NCBI GenBank assembly: GCA_048058975.1
Contig: JBLLNP010000007.1
Coordinates: forward strand, 248,001 to 312,000
Direction of reading: 5' to 3'
Source of the DNA: RHLJ01 sp048058975
GTDB taxonomy: Bacteria > Bacteroidota > Rhodothermia > Balneolales > Balneolaceae
Length of the DNA: 64,000 bases
In this document: in pieces, positions 1 through 7,968 of the stretch
Layout: every line of letters starts with the position of its first letter
Position numbering within the stretch: the first letter of the stretch is position 1
Position numbers and translations under genes: made by a program
The notes under the pieces: generated by a model
Database searches by the model: none
What the model saw: the letters and a program-made list of their open reading frames with translations, nothing else
Told to the model about the DNA's origin: nothing

Positions 1-540
1 GCCGGGACTAGAAGAAGCGTATTAATTTTGAATGTTACCGGAGAAGAGAAGGGCTTATTAGGTTCCAGGTATTATTCTGATCATCCGATTTTTCCAATCA
101 AGAAGACGGTAGCAAACTTAAATGTAGATATGATTGGGCGAAGGGATTTCGAAAATCCGGAAAGTGGAGATTATATTTACATCATTGGAGGTAAAATTAT
201 TTCCTCAGGAATCGACTCCCTGCTCAATGTGGCCAATATGGAAAGTGTAAACATTGAGTTGAGCGACAGATACAACGACCTTAATGACCCCAATCAATTC
301 TATCGAAGAAGTGACCATTGGAACTTTGGTCGGCTTGGGGTTCCATTCGCATTTTTCTTTAACGGAGTACACGAAGACTATCATCGCCCTTCTGATGAGG
401 TTGATAAAATTGATTTCGAGGCCCTCACTAAAAGAGCCCAGTTAATTTTTATGACCACCGCTAAGATTGCAAATGCAAATGAACGGCCGGAAGTTGATAA
501 TCAGGAATTTATTGAGAAAACCAGGCAAGAGCCCAGATAA
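1..540 (+). CDS. M28-family zinc metallopeptidase, C-terminal part (5' end outside window)
   Basis: The frame is open from base 1, so the gene starts upstream and only the last 179 residues are here. The visible part carries M28 aminopeptidase signatures: a Glu-Glu pair in NVTGEEKGLLGS (general base and zinc ligand), an Asp ligand in NVDMIGR, and a late His in the VHEDYHRPSDEVDKI stretch. The first zinc His-Asp ligands would lie in the missing part. M28 enzymes hydrolyse peptides, usually exported to the periplasm or cell surface; export cannot be judged because the N-terminus is absent. The gene ends directly against the convergent CHAT gene with no gap, and no terminator is visible between them. 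The family call is firm; the substrate is unknown. Confidence 0.88.
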   Translation, partial: AGTRRSVLILNVTGEEKGLLGSRYYSDHPIFPIKKTVANLNVDMIGRRDFENPESGDYIYIIGGKIISSGIDSLLNVANMESVNIELSDRYNDLNDPNQFYRRSDHWNFGRLGVPFAFFFNGVHEDYHRPSDEVDKIDFEALTKRAQLIFMTTAKIANANERPEVDNQEFIEKTRQEPR

Positions 541-3462
541 CTATTTACCGGTAATTACAAAAGAAGCCCAATGTACGGGGTGGTTATAATAAGGATGGTT
601 TAGCATTTCGAGTTTAGCCTCACGAAGAGCCGTTGTTTTATAATCAATTAATTTAGGAGTATACCAATCAGCCCAAACCAGAAACTTATCGAACCAACCG
701 AATTCCTTTTCTTCGTATTCAATAAGCTTATCGTAAAACAAAGACATAAAAATTGGAGTGCTCCTGTCATAAATACTCCACAAACTGGCAACGACTGAAG
801 AGGCGCCAGCTACCAGAAAAGAACGCTGCAAACCCAGTAACCCTTCTCCATTGATTACTTTTCCGGATCCCGTGTTGCAAGCGCTTAGTACAACCATGTC
901 GGCATTAAGCTTTAAAGAGCTAATTTCTACGGCATTTAAATAACCGTCTTCCCCAAAAAGTTGTTCCATCTCGTTTTTTTTGGAAAGTATCAATCCACTT
1001 TGATTGGGAACGGCCTCATTGATATCTCCATGAGTAGCAAAATGGATATATTTATAAGTACCCAGAGCAAGGTTCTTTACCCCAGCTTCAGAAACGGCAG
1101 TATTTTTGAGAACTTTGCTATTCTCAAATTTGGCAGAAAGGGTGTCAACTTCTATTAAGGTAAATGGTAGCGCGGCAAAAGAATCCTGTGTACGAGAGCT
1201 AAAAAGAGAATTACCCGTTTCAAAGCCTGATCCTGCTACTGCGAGTAATTCCTGAGAGACGCTTCTGTGAGGATTTTGAATCTGATCAAACACACTGATG
1301 GAAGGTAAATACTTGATTGTAAACCTTGATACCAAATATTCTCCATTATGGATTAATGCATCAAAAGGAAGAAGAGAAATTGCCCCATCGGGTACAACTA
1401 CCAGTTGATTGAGATTTTTAAGTTCATTTTCAAACGGGGCCAGAAGCTGTTTATATAGTGGCGCGGATAATTTTAATAAAGAATCTTTAGGAGCCAGATC
1501 AATAAGAGCATCCCGGAACAGGTTAATCTTTTCTGTGAAGCGCTCTTTAAAAAATAGGTCTTCTTTAGTTTGATGATAGAAAACTTCTTCCTCAGTAATT
1601 AGCATTACGGCTAATCCGTCCTTTAAAAAAGCATACTCCAGAATACCGGTATATTCATCACATAACTTTTGGGCTTCTTTAAGGGATAAGGTTTCCGGGT
1701 AAATAAATGAGCTCCATGCCGGGTGCTCTGCCCGTACCCGCTCTATTGAGGTTTCGTACTCAAGCTCTGCATCTGTTATCGCATCATTCAGCTTCAATAA
1801 CTCTTCATCAGAAGCACTCTCCTTTTGCCGAAATAGCTGATCAATTTTCTTTTGCTGTTGCAAAAGCAAGAGTTCTGTTTCTTCAGAAAGGGTCAATAAA
1901 TCTTTATATCGGGACTCTGCAAGTTGATCTAACAAAGCACGAGATTTTGAAGACTCAAATAAATCAAAGGCTTTAGAATAATCTTTTTCAATTTCAGCAT
2001 GCCAGGAAGCTATGTCATTATAATAAGTAGCATGATCAGCGAAGACATTAGCTTTTAACGTGCCCCCCGAAAAACTGACTCTCTTTTTTTCAATAAGAGC
2101 CAGTGCTTGGTGGGCATAATGAAATGCGCTGTCTGTGTTAATATCTAACAATGAATAGGAATAGTTTTTTAAACCACGAATTTGTAGTCGGGGCTCAACG
2201 GTGGAAGCAACATCAAAGAGCTCTTTACTGAATGTTAGTTTTTCTTTTTTTGAAAAATAACCGTCAGGAAACTCGAGTAGTTTTTCTAATGTCCAAATTT
2301 TAACTCTTGGCAAGCCGTGTTCGTTGCTACTAGCCAGATTTTCCTGAAGATAAGAAAAAGCATCATCGTACTTTTTTGTATTAAGTTTAATGCGCGCAAG
2401 CATATCTAGTGTAAAGCCCCGATCAAAATGCTGTTGTTTACCTTTATAAAAATCCAACGCATCAAGAAGTAATTGTTCGGCTATTTCAAAATCTCGTTTA
2501 TAAGAATAACACCGTGCTATTTTTAATAGAAGATCTGTAGCCAAGCCTGTATTTCCTACCGCCACATAATACTGATGGGAGCGATTAAAATAGCTAAGGG
2601 CTCGGTCAGGTTCATTTAGAGTTAAGTAAATATTGCCTAATCGATTGTAGTATCTAACTTTATATAAATCCTGATCTAATTCTTCGGCAAGGGCTAATCC
2701 TTTTTCACTAAAAGTAATGGCGAGAGAAGGTTCATTTTTACGTCCATAAAAATCGCTAAGATATAAATAGGAATCGCGAAGAAGAGAGGTGTTTAGGGTA
2801 GTTTTGGCATAGGAATAACTTTCTAATAAATATGGTTCCCCCTTATCCAAATTCCCCTCAAACAAAAAGATTACATATTTAAAAAGGTTCGCTCTGCTTA
2901 AGTAATAGCCATCATCTATTGCTTTTAGAATAGTAATAGCTTCTGAGGCTAATTTATGCCCTCTTTCGAATTTAGCGGAATAGATTAAAGTATTTGATAA
3001 ATAGAGAGAAAGCTTTGCGGTTATAAGTGAGTCCGTAACGGGATTGGCTATTGTCAACCCCCTTTCGTATTCCTTTTCAGCGTTGTTAAACTCCCCAAGC
3101 CGATAAATAACCGACCCAGTTAGAAATACTAATTCTGCATGAACTCCTGAAGGTGTTGTGCTATCGGTTAGTTGTTCGAGGTTAATAAGAAATGATCGGG
3201 CTTCATTAAGTTGATCACCAGAAATCATAGTATCTGCTTTTCTAATGCCAGACTCTAAAGTTAACAGTGTGTTACGGTTCTCTTTCGCCAGCCGGTAAGC
3301 GCGATCGAAATATTCTGTTGCTTGAGCCCAATCAGAGGCGTCTTCTAGCTCTAAACCCCGATTATAAAATGATTGATATTGTTCTACCCAGCTTTGGGCG
3401 TGAATCACTCCTGCCGCAGAGTGCCCCAATAAAAGGAGAAAAAAGAGCTTCTTCACAAACAT
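541..3462 (-). CDS. Secreted TPR-repeat CHAT (caspase-like) protein
   Basis: A 973-residue protein with an N-terminal signal peptide (MFVKKLFFLLLLGHSAAGV, cleavage near Ala-Gln 23), then about 480 residues of TPR-like helical repeats, a coiled-coil stretch near 525-580, and a C-terminal CHAT domain. The caspase-like dyad is visible: His811 in HFATHGD and Cys862 in VVLSACNTGSG, followed by the usual GLQRSFLVAGA and SLW motifs. CHAT domains are cysteine peptidases of the caspase/separase clan, and the TPRs normally bind a partner or substrate. The signal peptide places this one outside the cytoplasm, unlike CRISPR-associated TPR-CHAT proteases. A divergent 38-codon acidic peptide gene starts 87 bp away and is a candidate partner or substrate (inference). 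The start is the ATG at 3462. Confidence 0.9.
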   Translation of the reverse strand: MFVKKLFFLLLLGHSAAGVIHAQSWVEQYQSFYNRGLELEDASDWAQATEYFDRAYRLAKENRNTLLTLESGIRKADTMISGDQLNEARSFLINLEQLTDSTTPSGVHAELVFLTGSVIYRLGEFNNAEKEYERGLTIANPVTDSLITAKLSLYLSNTLIYSAKFERGHKLASEAITILKAIDDGYYLSRANLFKYVIFLFEGNLDKGEPYLLESYSYAKTTLNTSLLRDSYLYLSDFYGRKNEPSLAITFSEKGLALAEELDQDLYKVRYYNRLGNIYLTLNEPDRALSYFNRSHQYYVAVGNTGLATDLLLKIARCYSYKRDFEIAEQLLLDALDFYKGKQQHFDRGFTLDMLARIKLNTKKYDDAFSYLQENLASSNEHGLPRVKIWTLEKLLEFPDGYFSKKEKLTFSKELFDVASTVEPRLQIRGLKNYSYSLLDINTDSAFHYAHQALALIEKKRVSFSGGTLKANVFADHATYYNDIASWHAEIEKDYSKAFDLFESSKSRALLDQLAESRYKDLLTLSEETELLLLQQQKKIDQLFRQKESASDEELLKLNDAITDAELEYETSIERVRAEHPAWSSFIYPETLSLKEAQKLCDEYTGILEYAFLKDGLAVMLITEEEVFYHQTKEDLFFKERFTEKINLFRDALIDLAPKDSLLKLSAPLYKQLLAPFENELKNLNQLVVVPDGAISLLPFDALIHNGEYLVSRFTIKYLPSISVFDQIQNPHRSVSQELLAVAGSGFETGNSLFSSRTQDSFAALPFTLIEVDTLSAKFENSKVLKNTAVSEAGVKNLALGTYKYIHFATHGDINEAVPNQSGLILSKKNEMEQLFGEDGYLNAVEISSLKLNADMVVLSACNTGSGKVINGEGLLGLQRSFLVAGASSVVASLWSIYDRSTPIFMSLFYDKLIEYEEKEFGWFDKFLVWADWYTPKLIDYKTTALREAKLEMLNHPYYNHPVHWASFVITGK

Positions 3463-3549
3463 TTCAGAATAGCATTTTTATAGCTTGAATTTAGAATGAA
3501 TATGCTGTTTTTTCAGATGAACCAAAATATTAATTCAAGGAGATAACAT

Positions 3550-3666
3550 ATGAATACGTTGCAAAATGAAAACTATTGGCAATTTTCTAAATACAACGAC
3601 GATGATGATGAAGAGGATCCACCACCACCAGATCCACCACCACCAGGCGAAGGAGATGGAGGATAA
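3550..3666 (+). CDS. 38-residue acidic polyproline peptide
   Basis: ATG at 3550 follows a strong Shine-Dalgarno (AAGGAG, 3537-3542) and the ORF ends at TAA 3664-3666, 11 bp before a terminator hairpin. The peptide begins MNTLQNENYWQFSKYN, then carries an acidic run (four Asp, two Glu, Asp at 17-23), two Pro4 blocks separated by Asp (24-32) and a Gly-rich acidic tail ending in Gly-Gly. It has no signal peptide, Cys or membrane segment. RBS, compact ORF and terminator argue that it is expressed. It lies divergently next to the CHAT gene. I know of no family for it. It could be a CHAT substrate, a regulator or a modified-peptide precursor; none of these is shown by the sequence. Confidence 0.72.
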   Translation: MNTLQNENYWQFSKYNDDDDEEDPPPPDPPPPGEGDGG

Positions 3667-3676
3667 ACCTCATTTA

Positions 3677-3705
3677 AGCCCAGGAAATGTTTCCAGGGCT
3701 TTTTT
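3677..3705 (+). terminator. Rho-independent terminator after the acidic peptide gene
   Basis: AGCCC-A-GGAAA, a short loop, TTTCC-A-GGGCT and then a T run. The stem has one internal A-A mismatch. The hairpin also lies just past the ftsY stop, so it may act for both strands. Confidence 0.8.
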
Positions 3706-4657
3706 ATTCTCCAAATAGGGCATTTACAAACGCTACTTTATCAAACACCTGTAAATCTTCAATTTTTTCTCCGAGCCCAATATACTTAACAGGTACGTTT
3801 AGCTCATGGGAGATTCCAATTACAATCCCTCCCTTGGCCGTCCCGTCCAGCTTGGTTAAAGCGAGCCCGGTTATATCAACAGCCTCAGTAAAAGCTTTGG
3901 CCTGCTGCATGGCGTTTTGCCCTGTGGATGCGTCTAATACTAAAATCACTTCATGCGGAGCGTCATCAATTACTTTGCTCATTACACGCTTAATCTTAGA
4001 CAACTCATCCATGAGTGCTTTTTTATTGTGAAGGCGACCGGCAGTATCAATTAAAGCGATATCCATACCCCGGGCTTTTGCAGCAGAAGCAGTATCAAAT
4101 GCAACAGCGGCAGGATCGGCATTTTGTCCCTGCTCAATGATGGGAACATCCGCCCGCTCACTCCAGATTTTAAGCTGATCTACAGCCGCGGCGCGGAAGG
4201 TATCTGCAGCACCAAGAAGCACATTTTTTCCAGCAGATTTATACATATAGGAAAGCTTACCTATGGTAGTGGTCTTTCCAACGCCATTCACACCAACTAC
4301 CAGAACTATGTGCGGAGTAGAAGGGAAATCGGCATCAAACTCTGCGGGTTTTTCTGAAGGGTTTTCCTGCAAAAGAGCGACGATCTCTTCTCTCAACATT
4401 GCTTGTAGCTCGGATTGACTTACGAATTTGTCTCGGGCAACTCGTTTCTCGATACGTTTAATAATCTCAAGAGTCGTTTTAACCCCAACATCAGAGGTAA
4501 TCAGAATCTCTTCAAGTTCATCAAGTGTTTCGTCATCAACAGTATCTTTTCCGGCAAGTGCTTTTCCCAGCTTGTTAAGAATTCCTGAACGACTTTTCTC
4601 TACTCCCTGCTCAAGCGTTTCTTTTTTCTTTAATCCTAGTTTTTCAAAAAATCCCAT
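3704..4657 (-). CDS. ftsY: Signal recognition particle receptor FtsY
   Basis: A 317-residue SRP-type GTPase with N and G domains. The P-loop GVNGVGKTTT is near residues 122-131, the DTAGRLHNK switch near 205 and the TKLDGTAKGG specificity motif near 268. It docks the SRP-ribosome complex at the inner membrane for co-translational insertion. Only a short charged N-terminus precedes the N domain, so it lacks the long acidic A domain of E. coli FtsY, as in many Bacteroidota. Its partner Ffh is encoded at 36879-38219. The start ATG at 4657 lies 8 bp after the pgsA stop on the same strand, so pgsA and ftsY are likely co-transcribed. Confidence 0.96.
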   Translation of the reverse strand: MGFFEKLGLKKKETLEQGVEKSRSGILNKLGKALAGKDTVDDETLDELEEILITSDVGVKTTLEIIKRIEKRVARDKFVSQSELQAMLREEIVALLQENPSEKPAEFDADFPSTPHIVLVVGVNGVGKTTTIGKLSYMYKSAGKNVLLGAADTFRAAAVDQLKIWSERADVPIIEQGQNADPAAVAFDTASAAKARGMDIALIDTAGRLHNKKALMDELSKIKRVMSKVIDDAPHEVILVLDASTGQNAMQQAKAFTEAVDITGLALTKLDGTAKGGIVIGISHELNVPVKYIGLGEKIEDLQVFDKVAFVNALFGE

Positions 4658-4665
4658 ACAAATTC

Positions 4666-5301
4666 TTAGTTAAAGTTTGCGCCTCTCATAATGGTTTGAT
4701 ACCTGCGAAGGTACGCAATAAAGGAGATAATCATTGCCCCGGTTGAAATATAAAGCAGGTACTCGTGCACTACGGTAGCATCGCGGAAAAAGAACACGGC
4801 AATCCAGTACAAAGCAAGAATGTTTACATAGATTTTACCCGTCATAGTTGACATCGCCACCTTTCCGTATTTAATCTTTATGAAAGATGAGCCAATCATT
4901 ATCAGGGAATCTCTAACAACATTAACCAGCAGAAACCATAGCGGAACCCACCCAATCCAAACAGTATAAATGAACAGAATTACAGCACAAAGCTTATCCG
5001 AAACAGGATCTATTACTTTTCCTACTTCGGATATGGTATTTGTTTTACGGGCAACCAATCCATCCAGATAATCTGAAAATATGGCGTAACCAATTAGTGC
5101 TATGGTTATCCAGTCGTAGTTTTGCCCGTTTTTGTAGTGCAGAAAAACCACCGGGAAGGCGATAAAAAACCGCGAAAAGGAAATGATATTCGACAAGGTA
5201 AATACCCGCCCGGATACCTCCACCGTTTTCCCATCTATGTTTTTAGAAATTCCCAAGTAGTTCTGTTTAATTTTCGATATTACACCCAAAGTTAAAGCCA
5301 T
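4666..5301 (-). CDS. pgsA: CDP-alcohol phosphatidyltransferase (likely PgsA)
   Basis: An integral membrane protein with several hydrophobic helices and the complete CDP-OH-P motif: DYLDGLVARKTNTISEVG continuing to K-V-I-D-P-V-S-D (pattern DGxxAR-x8-Gx3Dx3D). It probably transfers a phosphatidyl group from CDP-diacylglycerol to glycerol-3-phosphate, the first committed step to phosphatidylglycerol. The choice of acceptor is inferred from typical context, so another CDP-alcohol transferase remains possible. The frame stays open to 5349, but that longer start would run into the divergent Nudix gene at 5320. I therefore prefer the internal ATG at 5301, giving 211 residues. Downstream ftsY is 8 bp away. 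Confidence 0.85.
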   Translation of the reverse strand: MALTLGVISKIKQNYLGISKNIDGKTVEVSGRVFTLSNIISFSRFFIAFPVVFLHYKNGQNYDWITIALIGYAIFSDYLDGLVARKTNTISEVGKVIDPVSDKLCAVILFIYTVWIGWVPLWFLLVNVVRDSLIMIGSSFIKIKYGKVAMSTMTGKIYVNILALYWIAVFFFRDATVVHEYLLYISTGAMIISFIAYLRRYQTIMRGANFN

Positions 5302-5319
5302 TATACTGATAAAACCACC

Positions 5320-5889
5320 ATGAATACTGCAAAAGAACTTGTTGAACAAAAACTTAGCTCAAAAGAGGTTTTTAAAGGCAAACTTTTGCACGTGTTTTAT
5401 GATGAAGCCCGACTCCCAAACAACGAATTAGGCACGCGGGAATGGATAAAACATCCGGGAGCATGTGCAGTTGTACCAATATTTGATAATGGAGATATCA
5501 TGCTCCTAAAGCAATTTCGCTATCCAATGAGTCAGATTTTTTGGGAAGTTCCCGCTGGCAAAATTGATCAGGGAGAAACGCAGGATAAAACTGCATTTCG
5601 TGAGTTGGAAGAAGAAGCGGGATTAACTTCACAAAACTTCGAGTATGTAGGTCATTTTTACCCGGGAATCGGTTATTCCGATGAAGTAATACACATATAT
5701 GTTGCATGGAATCTGGAAAAGGCAGAACAGAACACAGATGAAGACGAGTTTGTAATTAAAGTACGAGTACCATTTGAAGAGGCAATTCAAATGGTACATT
5801 CGGGAGAAATCAATGATGGAAAAACGGTGATTTGTTTGCTCAGGGCTTGGTACTGGTGGGAGAAAAATAAACCAGAGTTAGTTAGATAA
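5320..5889 (+). CDS. Nudix hydrolase, ADP-ribose pyrophosphatase-like
   Basis: A 189-residue protein with a complete Nudix box (G-x5-E-x7-REUxEExGU) seen as GKIDQGETQDKTAFRELEEE followed by AGL. The upstream QFRYPMSQIFWEVPAGKID segment is characteristic of the ADP-ribose pyrophosphatase (NudF) subgroup, which hydrolyses ADP-ribose or similar nucleoside diphosphate derivatives with Mg2+. The ATG at 5320 lies only 18 bp from the preferred pgsA start on the other strand, so the two promoters must overlap each other's coding regions. The 3' end overlaps the convergent gene at 5882 by 8 bp. Confidence 0.9.
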   Translation: MNTAKELVEQKLSSKEVFKGKLLHVFYDEARLPNNELGTREWIKHPGACAVVPIFDNGDIMLLKQFRYPMSQIFWEVPAGKIDQGETQDKTAFRELEEEAGLTSQNFEYVGHFYPGIGYSDEVIHIYVAWNLEKAEQNTDEDEFVIKVRVPFEEAIQMVHSGEINDGKTVICLLRAWYWWEKNKPELVR

Positions 5890-6166
5890 CACCTTCCTGT
5901 TTAGCCAGTTCAAATAACGATTTGTGAAGCGTGTCTCTATTGACCTCTCCCCGGCTCTGCAGCTCATTAATTTCCATTCCGCTTAACATCAGTAAACAAC
6001 CCATTTCGTTAAGAATAGCATCAAACCTACTTGGGTCGGCCATAGCTAGTTTAGTCAGGTTGATGCCATCGGGGTTTTTAGAAATATTAAGGAGAATATA
6101 GTACTGGTCGTCTTCCGTATCCCCAAAACTGAATGTTTCAAGTGCGGTATCATTTAGAGTTAGCAT
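5882..6166 (-). CDS. Hypothetical 94-residue protein, second gene of HTH operon
   Basis: A short, mainly helical soluble protein beginning MLTLNDTALETFSFG. I do not recognise a family. It overlaps the 3' end of the HTH gene by 17 bp from ATG 6166 (a TTG at 6175 would extend it by three residues), so the two are translationally coupled and probably work together. There are no Cys clusters, signal peptide or membrane helices. A role as partner or modulator of the HTH protein is inference. Confidence 0.7.
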   Translation of the reverse strand: MLTLNDTALETFSFGDTEDDQYYILLNISKNPDGINLTKLAMADPSRFDAILNEMGCLLMLSGMEINELQSRGEVNRDTLHKSLFELAKQEGVI

Positions 6167-6563
6167 ATCGATCAATAAAATCTCTGGCTTTAATAATTTC
6201 TGTTATTTCATTGGTGCTTCGGTCCACAACCTGGACCTGGAATAAACTTATGATAGCCTGCTCATGCAGTATCTCTAACACCTCTTCTTTGGTCTCACAC
6301 TCCTCGGTTTCGCTTACCAGGTCGTTGATACCCTGAACGATATATCGGAGCTCCGATTCTTTTCTTTTTTGGTTAGTTTCGGGTTGTGGGGCTTCAAAGT
6401 ATTCGCGAATAGCGTCTTCGGTAACATACCAGCTTACACCTAATTTTCGTGCCCGTATTTTTCCTTCCCTGAGGTATGCGCGGAGCGTAAGTTTAGAAAT
6501 GCCGAGCATCTCATGCAGATCATCAACGGAATAAAGGGTAAGGCTTCCTATTTTCTTTGGCAT
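6150..6563 (-). CDS. MerR/excisionase-type helix-turn-helix protein
   Basis: A 137-residue protein whose first 55 residues form an HTH_17-like domain: LYSVDDLHEMLGISKLTLRA, then YLREGKIRARKLGVSWYV and a trailing EDAIREYF helix. This fold is used by excisionases and small DNA-binding regulators. The C-terminal 70 residues are helical and charged, with no recognised effector domain. Upstream (6614-6648) sit two interleaved inverted repeats that would suit as its operator (inference). It is first in a two-gene operon with the overlapping 94-residue protein. It could be a host regulator rather than a mobile-element protein, since no integrase is nearby. Confidence 0.82.
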   Translation of the reverse strand: MPKKIGSLTLYSVDDLHEMLGISKLTLRAYLREGKIRARKLGVSWYVTEDAIREYFEAPQPETNQKRKESELRYIVQGINDLVSETEECETKEEVLEILHEQAIISLFQVQVVDRSTNEITEIIKARDFIDRYANSK

Positions 6564-6613
6564 TTATTGTTGGTTTAGATAATACTTTATCTTTCTTTAT
6601 ATCATCATTATAA

Positions 6614-6648
6614 AATGATAAGTATAACTAAATTATCATTAGTTATAC
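6614..6648. promoter_or_regulatory. Interleaved inverted repeats upstream of the HTH operon
   Basis: Arm A AATGATAA (6614-6621) pairs with TTATCATT (6633-6640). Arm B GTATAACTAA (6622-6631) pairs perfectly with TTAGTTATAC (6639-6648). The order A-B-A'-B' allows two alternative hairpins or a pseudoknot-like shape, or two overlapping dyad operators. It lies about 50 bp upstream of the HTH start. Binding by that protein is inference. Confidence 0.55.
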
Positions 6649-6843
6649 ATTAAAAATTAGATTTGGTTGAGGTTACCACCCTGCCGTATATTAGTGCCAG
6701 TTACTGAAAAAACAGAAGCAGCCAGCCGTTAAAAGCAGGCTTTTTTTATGCCCTGTAGTCAGCCTTTCTTTTGTGGTCTTTGATGGTATAAAGATTCAGT
6801 TTATCTATATTTATGAAAGAACTCGCAAACACTCATCCTTTTG

Positions 6844-7212
6844 ATGCGCATCTCTCTTTTTATAATACTATCACTGGCGCTTCTTTCCTGTTCCGGTTCT
6901 AAGACGTATGTCAAAGACCAGAAAGAGCAAAGAATATCTTCTCCTCCCGATACCGATGTAATTTACCAGATGTTTTTAATCGGAGATGCGGGAGGAGCGC
7001 CTTTAGACAGAAAAGAACCAGCGCTAAATCTGTTTAAGTCTTTTTTGGATGAAGCTCCGGAAAAAAGTGCGGCTGTTTTTTTAGGTGATAACATTTACAC
7101 ATATGGATTACCTGATTCAGCTCATCCCAATAGAGCTGTTGCGGAAGCAAAAATCAATGCGCAACTGGAAACAGTTAAAAACTTTGGCGATTATCCCCTT
7201 AGTACAAGTTAG
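6844..7212 (+). pseudogene. Truncated metallophosphoesterase lipoprotein (5' fragment)
   Basis: The frame begins with a lipoprotein signal (lipobox LALLSC) and runs into a calcineurin-like phosphoesterase N-terminus: FLIGDAGGAP (first metal motif, GDxG) and AVFLGDNIYTYGLPD (second motif, GDN). It stops after about 120 residues with the tail NFGDYPLSTS. The family normally needs at least 250 residues, with His-rich metal motifs further on, and none is found downstream. The gene therefore appears cut near 7200, at the left edge of the island holding the odd tRNA and the IS transposase. ATG 6844 is preferred over the TTG at 6841. It is probably inactive. Confidence 0.75.
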
Positions 7213-7221
7213 ATTTTTAGA

Positions 7222-7243
7222 TTATCAACAGAGCTGTGGAAAA
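7222..7243. promoter_or_regulatory. Bipartite DnaA-box-like element, copy 1
   Basis: TTATCAACA (7222-7230), four bases, then TGTGGAAAA (7235-7243, the reverse complement of TTTTCCACA). The same pair with the same spacing recurs at 38296-38317. Each half is one or two bases from TTATCCACA, the DnaA box. Confidence 0.4.
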
Positions 7244-7432
7244 GTAATTACTTTTGTGGGTCTAGACCCTTTGAGAGTGGTAAATTTGTGATTGTATAAA
7301 AAACTAATAATTTGTAGCTATTTAGTTACCCTTACGGTACAAAATGTTAGAAATATTAAACAATTCATGTATATTTTTTGAAAAGACTCCAAGAATACGA
7401 AAAATATTTTTAAGAAAAAGCGAAAAATAATT

Positions 7433-7461
7433 TTTGTTTTCCACAAATTTATGTAGCTTTG
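7433..7461 (+). promoter_or_regulatory. Bacteroidota-type promoter for the candidate sRNA
   Basis: TTTG at 7433-7436, 17 nt, then TAGCTTTG at 7454-7461, an exact match to the Bacteroidota -7 consensus TAnnTTTG. The spacer contains TTTTCCACA (7437-7445), a DnaA-box-like site. Confidence 0.6.
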
Positions 7462-7466
7462 CACAG

Positions 7467-7541
7467 CTATAAACATCTGGCTATCCTTGCCCAGAAATTC
7501 ACAAAAAAAGCCCGTTAACATTTTGTTTTCGGGCTTTTTTT
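7467..7541 (+). ncRNA. Candidate small RNA of about 75 nt
   Basis: It is bounded by a good promoter (7433-7461) and a strong terminator, with no ORF between. The predicted transcript has a small CTGG...CCAG stem near 7477-7494 and ends in the terminator hairpin AAAAAAGCCCG (7504-7514), a 15-nt loop, CGGGCTTTTTT (7530-7540). I do not recognise a known RNA family. The 5' end is estimated from the promoter and could be off by a few bases. Confidence 0.5.
7504..7541 (+). terminator. Rho-independent terminator (possibly bidirectional)
   Basis: An 11-bp perfect stem (GCCCG core flanked by A and T runs) followed by a seven-T tract. The A run on the left could also serve the minus strand. Confidence 0.85.
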
Positions 7542-7925
7542 ATATACTGATATCTGCACATAGATCATACAATGTGTTAAGATATGTGCATAAGTGACAA
7601 AAAACTGTCACTATGTAAAAAAACGTTTGTATCTATCCTATGTTTTCAATATAATCAAATGCACTTCTCAAATTTGTTTATAGCTAAGTGAATTTCTGAA
7701 TTGCAACTATTTAATGATCAAAGCCCACATATAAGGGTTTACTATATATAATAGACAACAAACTACTATGCTTTTGAATAAGCAAGAGGTTGCAATGATT
7801 TTTAATATACATAGGCATTACTTAACTAAAGAATTACCGCTTGATTTTATCAGCTTAGAAGAGCTACCCAAAAGAACATTTGAATTATTTTCTATCAAAT
7901 TCGTATTAAGTATATGCGAAAACAA
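7542..7925. other. AT-rich non-coding stretch with inverted repeats
   Basis: No convincing gene. It holds two nearby dyads: TGCACATA (7555-7562) with TATGTGCA (7583-7590), and AGTGACA (7593-7599) with TGTCACT (7606-7612). A frame opening at ATG 7768 has a vague HTH look at its start but runs on through the terminator and the tRNA, so it is not called. The stretch may be remnant DNA of the island. Confidence 0.5.
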
Positions 7926-7960
7926 AAAGGCTACCCTGTTCGAGCAGAGTAGCCTTTCTT
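7926..7960 (+). terminator. Hairpin terminator upstream of the tRNA
   Basis: AAAGGCTAC (7926-7934) pairs with GTAGCCTTT (7949-7957), with an inner CTG/CAG stem, followed by TTCTT-like bases. It lies 9 bp before the tRNA and would end transcription coming from the left. Confidence 0.6.
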
Positions 7961-7968
7961 ATTTCAAA

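Noticed and set aside
5302..5349. Longer pgsA start at 5349
   Set aside because: It would overlap the divergent Nudix gene by 30 bp and adds residues not typical of the family; ATG 5301 fits better.
6690..6748. Possible second sRNA with AGCC/GGCT hairpin and T run
   Set aside because: The stem is only 4 bp and no promoter match was seen, so it is too weak to call.
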